Under the pieces are notes generated by a model. The model did not search any database, was not told where the DNA came from, and saw nothing but the letters and a program-made list of their open reading frames with translations. Shown here piece by piece: positions 59,501 to 64,000 of a DNA stretch of 64,000 bases. The DNA is from an uncultured Enterorhabdus sp. (lineage in GTDB: Bacteria; Actinomycetota; Coriobacteriia; Coriobacteriales; Eggerthellaceae). Position numbers and translations under genes: made by a program. The stretch is taken from NCBI GenBank assembly GCA_947649205.1, contig CANSQM010000007.1, positions 32,862-96,861 of the forward strand. Reading direction: 5' to 3'. Each line of letters begins with the position of its first letter. The stretch's first letter is position 1.

Positions 59501-61367
59501 CGCTATCCCCGAGCTGCTCACGAGCTTCGGCCTGGCCGTGCTCACGGAAGATTCCGTGGCGCATCTGGGCCAGCTGGAGCGTCCCATCCGCGTGGTGGAC
59601 CAGTGGATGTACCACACGCGCCTCTATGCGGCGGCCAAGGTGGTCACCCAGCGCAAGGATCTGGACCTCATCCAGCTGAACTCCTTCGGCTGCGGCCTGG
59701 ACGCCCTTACCACCGACCAGGTGCAGGAGGTGCTGGAGGCGGCCGGCAAGGTGTACACGGTGCTGAAGATCGACGAGGTGTCGAACTTGGGCGCCGCCCG
59801 CATCCGCGTGCGCAGCCTGCTCGCAGCTTTGAAGGACCAGGCCGACCGCGAGGCCGAGGCCGCGGCCGACGCGGCCGCCGAGAAGCGGGGCTGCCCCGCG
59901 GCCTGTATCGATTTGAACAACCTCGACAAGCTCGTGCCGGCGTCGTTCACCGAGAAGGCCGACGGCGTGGTGGCCGCCGCCGAGGTGGAGCAGCGCGAGG
60001 GCGCCTCCACCGAGTTTGAGCGCGTGCAGTTCACCGAGGAAATGCGCGACGCGGGCTACACCATCTTAGCGCCCCAAATGGCCCCCTACCATTTCGAGCT
60101 TTTGGTGCCCATCTTCAAGCGTGCCGGCTACAACGCGGTGTTGCTGCCCTCGGTGGACCACGGCGCGGTGGACGCGGGCCTGAAGTACGTGAACAACGAC
60201 ATCTGCTACCCGTCCATCCTGGTCACGGGCCAGATCATGGAAGCGGTGCTGTCGGGCAAGTACGACACCGACAAGCTGGCCGTGCTCATCACCCAGACCG
60301 GCGGCGGCTGCCGCGCCACCAACTACATCTCGCTCATCCGCAAGGCGCTGAAATCGGTGGGCCTCGGGCATATCCCGGTCATCGCCATCTCGTTCAAGGA
60401 CTTAGGCGAGGAGAACCCCGGCTTCAAGATCACGCCGAAGATGCTCTACCAGGCCATCTACGCGCTGCAGTACGGCGACTTGCTCATGATGTGCCTGTAC
60501 CGCACGCGCCCCTACGAGGTGGAGCCCGGCAGCGCCAACCGCTTGTTCGACTATTGGATGGACGCCTGCAAGCACCAGCTTCAGCGCGGCGTGCGCCAGT
60601 CAGAGTTCCGCCGCACGGTGCGCCGTATCGTGGAGGATTTCGACACCCTGCCGCTGGCCGGCGAGGGCACCAAGCCCCGCGTGGGCGTGGTGGGGGAGAT
60701 CCTCGTGAAGTTCCATCCCACGGCCAACAACCAGATCGTGGACGTCATCGAGCGCGAGGGCTGCGAGGCCGTGGTGCCCGGGCTCATCGAGTTCTTCCTG
60801 TTCGGCATCGCCGGCGGCATCTTCCAGCAGCCCATCGGCAAGTCGAAGAAGAGCGCGCTGGGCAGCCGCATCGGCCTGGCCGCGGTGAAGAAGCTGCGCA
60901 AGCCGGTGAACGATGCCCTGGAGAAGAGCGCCCGCTTCCATCCGCCGGCGGACATCTACGAGCTGGCCGAGTACGCCGAGGAGATTCTGTCTCTGTGCAA
61001 CTCCATGGGCGAGGGGTGGCTGCTCACCGCCGAGATGGTGGAGCTCATCCGCAGCGGCTGTCCGAACGTGGTGTGCACCCAGCCCTTCGCGTGCCTGCCG
61101 AACCATGTGGTGGGCAAGGCCACCATCAAGGAGCTGCGCCGCCGCTACCCCGAGAGCAACATCGTGGCCGTGGACTACGACCCCGGCGCAAGTGAGGTGA
61201 ACCAGCTGAACCGCATCAAGCTCATGATCGCCGTGGCCAAGGCGAACTTGGCCGAGAAGGAGGCCGAGGCCCGCGCCGCCCGCGATGCGGCCCGCGACGG
61301 TGTGCCGGAGGATCCCGAGCCTGTGGCCGAGGCCGTGGAGGTGGAGACCACCGAGGTGGCGCGGTAG
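56568..61367 (+). CDS. Giant acyl-CoA dehydratase activase-like fusion (two BcrA/BadF ATPase domains + DUF2229 + HgdB-like)
   Basis: A 1599-residue protein. A Cys/Ala-rich N-terminus (CASCAP) leads to an ASKHA ATPase domain ([17 protein letters not shown], about 65-330; iron-sulfur-binding [14 protein letters not shown] and IASRCGVF), then a second ([17 protein letters not shown], about 385-660; [26 protein letters not shown]). A DUF2229 region follows ([42 protein letters not shown]), then 2-hydroxyglutaryl-CoA dehydratase subunit-like parts ([64 protein letters not shown]). Activases drive ATP-dependent electron injection into dehydratases; the fused long proteins have no assigned reaction. 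It follows a TetR gene; no separate dehydratase gene is adjacent. Confidence 0.9.
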   Translation: MKKSKYTEIITEASTSEKAPAGAAAEPAPGCASCAPRVTTAEEARANAAEASAAAPAAAEACPYHIGIDVGSTTVKLAVLDNDHNILWAVYRRHHADVRATIIEVLREAAEAYPAEAMTIAITGSGGLLLSQWLGVAFVQEVIASKTAVETFIPATDVAIELGGEDAKIIYFDHGIEQRMNGTCAGGTGAFIDQMAALLNTDAGGLNELAADHSTIYPIASRCGVFAKTDVQPLLNEGARREDIAASIFQSVVTQTISGLACGRPIRGNVAFLGGPLQYLPELRKRFYETLELTDEAIIVPENAHLFVAAGCAIAGVGEGAAPEKLADVLVRLEGLGDMQGSEVVRLAPLFSNDEELAEFRARHDGERVRRASLADYRGVAFLGIDAGSTTFKAALIGEDGALLWSTYASNKGDVLGCAKAAVAELYQALPSDPATGAPLVTIGHATVTGYGEGLLLEALRVDSGEIETVAHLRGAQEMLPGVEFILDIGGQDMKCLRVKDGVIDHIMLNEACSSGCGSFIESFASGLNLDVAEFAATAISAENPVDLGSRCTVFMNSRVKQAQKEGATVGDIAAGLAISVIKNALFKVIKIRDPHDVGTQVIVQGGTFLNDAVLRAFEQLSEVNAVRPDIAGNMGAFGAALLARDRYEDKRRHTEGVPLSPDVGPKVFTSGLLSLAEIEALAPTHKTVRCKGCSNACLLTVNDFGRDPATGVRRRFITGNRCEKGESLGTGTEKSDVPNLFEWKSRRLFDAYEPIPAEDACGTVGIPRALNLYENYPFWFTFFTKLGYRVVLSDPSTKKTYEAGIESMPSESVCYPAKLSHGHIMNLLAKEGDDAVDFIWMPCSKWERQEDETAGNHFNCPIVASYPEALRLNIDELQDAPAAFVAPWLPYHDKDKLKERLYAELTGTFRDEVGAHEFPITQKQIDDAVDAAWAEDEAFKRDIRRKGVETLAWMEETGTRGIVLAGRPYHQDPEINHAIPELLTSFGLAVLTEDSVAHLGQLERPIRVVDQWMYHTRLYAAAKVVTQRKDLDLIQLNSFGCGLDALTTDQVQEVLEAAGKVYTVLKIDEVSNLGAARIRVRSLLAALKDQADREAEAAADAAAEKRGCPAACIDLNNLDKLVPASFTEKADGVVAAAEVEQREGASTEFERVQFTEEMRDAGYTILAPQMAPYHFELLVPIFKRAGYNAVLLPSVDHGAVDAGLKYVNNDICYPSILVTGQIMEAVLSGKYDTDKLAVLITQTGGGCRATNYISLIRKALKSVGLGHIPVIAISFKDLGEENPGFKITPKMLYQAIYALQYGDLLMMCLYRTRPYEVEPGSANRLFDYWMDACKHQLQRGVRQSEFRRTVRRIVEDFDTLPLAGEGTKPRVGVVGEILVKFHPTANNQIVDVIEREGCEAVVPGLIEFFLFGIAGGIFQQPIGKSKKSALGSRIGLAAVKKLRKPVNDALEKSARFHPPADIYELAEYAEEILSLCNSMGEGWLLTAEMVELIRSGCPNVVCTQPFACLPNHVVGKATIKELRRRYPESNIVAVDYDPGASEVNQLNRIKLMIAVAKANLAEKEAEARAARDAARDGVPEDPEPVAEAVEVETTEVAR

Positions 61368-61446
61368 TGGCTGGTTTTTCGCGGAGATGGGGCTGCAGGG
61401 CGTTTCGATCCGTGTGAGCCCCGCCCTTGGTTCAAATTCGCTCGAT

Positions 61447-61480
61447 GGGCGCAGCATCCTTTCGATGCTGCGCCCATTCT
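61447..61480 (+). terminator. Intrinsic terminator of the activase-like gene
   Basis: Perfect 12-bp stem GGGCGCAGCATC (61447-61458) / GATGCTGCGCCC (61464-61475), followed by ATTCT. Confidence 0.7.
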
Positions 61481-61485
61481 GCAGA

Positions 61486-61534
61486 TTGAGACTCTCGCTG
61501 AGTGATGCTATAATCCGTAGAGTTATACGGATTA
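61486..61534 (+). promoter_or_regulatory. Toxin-antitoxin promoter with overlapping operator dyad
   Basis: TTGAGA (61486-61491), 17-bp spacer, perfect TATAAT (61509-61514): the best sigma-70-type promoter in the window. TAATCCGTA (61511-61519) and TACGGATTA (61526-61534) form a perfect dyad overlapping the -10 box, as expected for autorepression by the antitoxin or the complex. Confidence 0.82.
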
Positions 61535-61568
61535 AAAGTAGCTTTAAGTGCGTATAAGGAGCAGAATC

Positions 61569-61934
61569 ATGGTCGTTGTGGCTGATGGAAAACTTACTTT
61601 TAGCCGCGAGCAGGTAATCAGCTCGACTCAGGCTTCGAAAAACTTCGGCGAATGCCGACGTCGCGCAAGGCGGGAACCCCTTTTTGTCACCGATCGCAAT
61701 GCGAGCATTGAAACGGTTATTGTCGACTACGATGAGTTCGAAGCTATGGCTGTGGAACTCGAGCGGTTAAGGCACGAGAGGCTGTATGCAACGGCGGCCG
61801 AGCGCTTGGCCGAAGCGGACGCGCATCCTCGTGACGCGCTGATTACCTTCGAGGAAATGCTGGGTGAAGATGGCTACCGGTCGTTTCTCGAAATCGACCC
61901 CGATGACATGCCTGATGAGGAGCTCTTTGCATGA
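61569..61934 (+). CDS. Phd/YefM-type antitoxin
   Basis: A 121-residue protein. The Phd/YefM DNA-binding fold is in FSREQVISSTQASKNFGECRRRARREPLFVTDRNASIETVIVDYDEFEAMAVELERL; the acidic C-terminal region (AEADAHPRDALITFEEMLGEDGYRSFLEIDPDDMPDEELFA) would wrap the toxin. ATG 61569 follows AAGGAG and is preferred to the upstream in-frame ATG at 61548. Its stop overlaps the toxin ATG (ATGA), giving the coupled expression typical of type II pairs. The operator dyad upstream supports autoregulation. Confidence 0.88.
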   Translation: MVVVADGKLTFSREQVISSTQASKNFGECRRRARREPLFVTDRNASIETVIVDYDEFEAMAVELERLRHERLYATAAERLAEADAHPRDALITFEEMLGEDGYRSFLEIDPDDMPDEELFA

Positions 61935-62224
61935 GCGTATACGAGCTTGTCTTTACGCGTGGTGCGCAGAGTGAGTATGCGGCGCTTGACGGATCGGTTC
62001 GGAATATGGTCGACAAGGGACTGGCGCGGCTGCGTGTTCGGCCCGATGAGATAGGGAAACAGCTGTCTGGTCCGCTTGCTTCCTGCCGTGAGCTCAAGTT
62101 CCGGGCTGACGGCCTTCGCGTGATCTACCGTATTCGCAACGGCCAGGTGTGCATTGTGGACATTCTTGCCATCGGCCAGCGGGATCGCGGTAAGGTTTTT
62201 ACCGATGCCCAGCGGCGTCTTTGA
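61931..62224 (+). CDS. RelE/ParE-superfamily toxin
   Basis: A 97-residue basic protein: YELVFTRGAQSEYAALDGSVRNMVDKGLARLRVRPDEIGKQLSGPLASCRELKFRADGLRVIYRIRNGQVCIVDILAIGQRDRGKVF. The central ELKFRADGLRVIYRI beta-strands and the C-terminal AIGQRDRGKVF with basic residues match RelE-type ribosome-dependent mRNA interferases. It is coupled to the Phd-type antitoxin upstream, the common Phd-RelE combination. Nothing suggests inactivation. Confidence 0.88.
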   Translation: MSVYELVFTRGAQSEYAALDGSVRNMVDKGLARLRVRPDEIGKQLSGPLASCRELKFRADGLRVIYRIRNGQVCIVDILAIGQRDRGKVFTDAQRRL

Positions 62225-62269
62225 GGACGCAGGTTGTCGGATAGCGCGGAGCAGTCGCAGGGAGAAACC

Positions 62270-63139
62270 ATGAATGCCAGCATTGCGGGAAAACTTATCA
62301 TCGTGCCGACCCCCATTGGGAACTTGGGGGATATGACGCTGCGCTCACTCGAGGCGTTGCGCACGGCCGATATGGTGTGCGCGGAAGACACCCGGGTGAC
62401 GGGGAAGCTGCTGGCACACTTCGATATCCGCAAGCCGTTGGAACGGCTCGACGAGGCGATGATCGGCGCGAAGGCGGCGTCCGTGATGGAGCGCGTGGCG
62501 GCGGGGGAGGTGGTAGCCTACTGCTCGGACGCCGGGATGCCCGGGGTGTCGGACCCGGGGCTGCGCCTGGTGGCCGCGGCCCATGAGGCCGGTGTGCCCG
62601 TGGAGGTGCTGCCGGGGGCTTCGGCGGCAGCCTGCGCCTACGTGGCCTCGGGCACGGTGTGCCCCCGCTTCTACTTCGGCGGCTTCTTCCCGCGCAAGGC
62701 GGGTGAGCAGCGCACGGTGTTGGAAGATCTGCGCGGGCTGGATGCGGCGCTCGTGTTCTACGAGAGCCCGAACCGCCTGGTGACGGCGCTTGCCGCTATT
62801 GCTGAGGTGTTGCCGTGGCGCGAGGTGGCCGTCTGCCGCGAGCTCACGAAGTTGCACGAGGAGGTGGCCCGCGGCACGGCGGTGGAACTGCGCGCGTTGT
62901 TTGGGGCCCGGGCCGAAGAGCCCGGCGGCATCCGCGGCGAGATCGCGCTTGTGATCGATGCGCCGGGCGAGGACGAGACGGCAGCCGATGCCGCCGAGGC
63001 GGCCGCGAGCGCCGAGGCCCGCGCCGTGGAGCTTGCCGCCGAGGGCCTGCGCACCAAGGAGGTCGCCCGCCGTCTGGCCGCCGAGTTCGGCATCGCCCGC
63101 AATGACGCCTACGAGCTGGCCATGGCCGCCGCCCGATGA
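62270..63139 (+). CDS. rsmI: 16S rRNA (cytidine1402-2'-O)-methyltransferase RsmI
   Basis: A 289-residue SAM-dependent tetrapyrrole-methylase-fold enzyme modifying C1402 in the decoding centre. Diagnostic stretches are LIIVPTPIGNLGDMTLRSLEAL, VCAEDTRVTGKLLAHFDI, VAYCSDAGMPGVSDPGLRLV, VLPGASAAACAYVASG, YFGGFFPRKAGEQ and LVFYESPNRLVTAL. The Ala-rich C-terminal region (about 240-289) is the usual helical domain. ATG 62270 follows AGGGAGAAACC; a TTG at 62234 lacks a site. Confidence 0.96.
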   Translation: MNASIAGKLIIVPTPIGNLGDMTLRSLEALRTADMVCAEDTRVTGKLLAHFDIRKPLERLDEAMIGAKAASVMERVAAGEVVAYCSDAGMPGVSDPGLRLVAAAHEAGVPVEVLPGASAAACAYVASGTVCPRFYFGGFFPRKAGEQRTVLEDLRGLDAALVFYESPNRLVTALAAIAEVLPWREVAVCRELTKLHEEVARGTAVELRALFGARAEEPGGIRGEIALVIDAPGEDETAADAAEAAASAEARAVELAAEGLRTKEVARRLAAEFGIARNDAYELAMAAAR

Positions 63140-63182
63140 CCCTGGTGTCGTGCTGAGCGAGCGAAGCGAGTCGAAGAATTCC

Positions 63183-63764
63183 ATGGCAACGCGAGGAAGA
63201 CGCCCTGCAAAGACGATGCCGCCCGAGATCGTTCCCATCGATGATCTGGAAATCGTGCTCACGCGCAAGGCCATCAAGAACATGCACCTGCGGGTGAAGC
63301 CACCCGACGGGCGCATCGAGGTGTCGGCCCCGCTGCGGCTGCCGCTTTCTACCATTCGGGGGTTCGTGCGGGAGAAACGCGCCTGGATCGAGCGCCAGCA
63401 GCAGGCCATCGCCGCATCGCCCCGGGCCGAGGCCGCGGCGGCCACACCCGAGGAGGTGGCCGCTTGGAAGGCGGTCGTCGCGGCTTGCGTGTCGCCGCTC
63501 ATCGCGGCGTGGGAGCCCATCATGGGCGTGAAGGCAGGCACGATCGCCTACCGCAACATGAAGAGCCGCTGGGGGAGCTGCCAGCCGGCCACCGGCCGCA
63601 TCTGCATCAATGTGCGCCTGGCCCTGTACCCGCCCGAATGCCTGGAATACGTGGTGGTCCACGAGCTGTGCCACCTGCTGGAGCGCGGGCACGGTCCCCG
63701 CTTTCACGCTCTCATGGACCACTTCATGCCCGATTGGAAGGCCCGCCGCGCCAAGCTGCGGTAG
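63183..63764 (+). CDS. YgjP/SprT-like M48-related zinc metallopeptidase (DUF45)
   Basis: A 193-residue protein. LEIVLTRKAIKNMHLRVKPPDGRIEVSAP is the N-terminal sheet; MKSRWGSCQPATGRICINVRLALYPPECLEYVVVHELCHLLERGHGPRFHALM holds the HELCH zinc-binding motif with the third ligand in GHGPRFH. This is the standard DUF45 arrangement of the UTP pyrophosphatase/metallopeptidase-like YgjP group. The precise substrate is unknown. It follows rsmI by 43 bp and may be read with it. Confidence 0.9.
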   Translation: MATRGRRPAKTMPPEIVPIDDLEIVLTRKAIKNMHLRVKPPDGRIEVSAPLRLPLSTIRGFVREKRAWIERQQQAIAASPRAEAAAATPEEVAAWKAVVAACVSPLIAAWEPIMGVKAGTIAYRNMKSRWGSCQPATGRICINVRLALYPPECLEYVVVHELCHLLERGHGPRFHALMDHFMPDWKARRAKLR

Positions 63765-63860
63765 GGTTGCCCGCTCTGGGCCATTATGCGTGCCGGAATA
63801 CCCGCTGGCGTTCGTCGCGGGTTGCGACGACCATGGGGCTGCGCGACCGCGGAGGGCAGA

Positions 63861-63898
63861 AAGAAAGCGGCGAGCCCGGTATCGCTCCGGGCTCGCCG
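63861..63898 (-). terminator. Intrinsic terminator of the minus-strand gene entering the window's right edge
   Basis: Perfect 12-bp stem CGGCGAGCCCGG (63868-63879) / CCGGGCTCGCCG (63887-63898); on the minus strand it is followed by CTTTCTTTCT. Confidence 0.75.
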
Positions 63899-63961
63899 CA
63901 GGGACGAGGGGCTTTTCAGTTCAGGGCCGAAGGAGGCTCTGGTTCTGTGCCGGAGGTGCCC

Positions 63962-64000
63962 CTACCTTGCGCGGCGGGCGCGGCGGCGGCTGGCCAGCAG
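63962..64000 (-). CDS. C-terminal end of an unknown protein (partial)
   Basis: On the minus strand the last 39 bases read LLASRRRARRAR and a TAG stop. A hydrophobic stretch running into a basic tail is typical of the C-terminus of membrane-anchored or sortase-processed surface proteins. A terminator about 65 bp downstream supports a real gene. Nothing more can be said from the 12 residues available. Confidence 0.5.
   Translation of the reverse strand: MLASRRRARRAR

Noticed and set aside
56427..59615. Minus-strand open frame of more than 1000 codons opposite the activase-like gene
   Set aside because: Same low-complexity composition and full overlap with a well-supported gene.

Overview
The window is a high-GC, gene-dense stretch with no rRNA, tRNA or CRISPR array that I can see. 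It looks like the chromosome of a Coriobacteriia gut anaerobe, most likely Eggerthellaceae (Eggerthella/Adlercreutzia/Gordonibacter-like). The grounds are repeated Tat-exported molybdopterin oxidoreductase operons with DmsB-like ferredoxins and NrfD/DmsC anchors, LuxR regulators with membrane-embedded N-termini, and a Coriobacteriia-type endonuclease-fold family. Genus is not resolved.

Layout. 1-3923: end of a first molybdoenzyme operon (A partial, B, NrfD). 4202-6123: a DUF308 membrane protein, then translationally coupled chorismate mutase and DAHP synthase. 6251-7764: a nuclease-like gene bracketed by two pairs of one inverted repeat. 7803-11690 (minus): an ECF transporter (S, A, A, T) behind a T-box leader whose specifier reads UGG (Trp). 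11805-14653 (minus): acyltransferase-like/membrane fusion and an HSL-type hydrolase. 15080-22729: HelD-like helicase, DUF3021 + LytTR pair, C69 dipeptidase, MFS exporter, MerR regulator. 22844-30235: a very long Lhr-type helicase and a membrane LuxR regulator. 30264-34376 (minus): thioesterase, mutarotase-like protein, and an operon of an unknown protein, a TorD-like chaperone and NapG/NapH-like ferredoxins, preceded by a structured RNA leader. 34517-40806: a membrane LuxR regulator divergent from a second molybdoenzyme operon (A, B, DmsC). 41139-46158: UPF0210 protein, carbonic anhydrase, orphan NrfD, SPFH protein, GntR regulator. 46159-52548: palindromic repeats, a pyrimidine-rich tract, a nested-dyad operator, a four-unit tandem repeat leader, then a third molybdoenzyme operon (A, B, NrfD, a small protein with two CX4CH motifs, a DUF4405 membrane protein). 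52921-64000: AAA/DUF4143 ATPase, LCP protein, TetR regulator with a giant dehydratase-activase-like protein, a Phd/RelE-type toxin-antitoxin pair, RsmI, a YgjP-type metallopeptidase, and the 3' end of a minus-strand gene.

The unifying theme is anaerobic respiration: three catalytic molybdoenzyme complexes with three different membrane modules, plus a separate chaperone/quinol-oxidase-like operon and an orphan NrfD anchor. Each complex presumably passes quinol-derived electrons through an iron-sulfur subunit to an exported catalytic subunit; substrates cannot be read from sequence. The most interesting unexplained features are the RNA and DNA structures in front of these operons, the duplicated CPxxGCASxxCH protein, and the repeat-bracketed nuclease-like gene.
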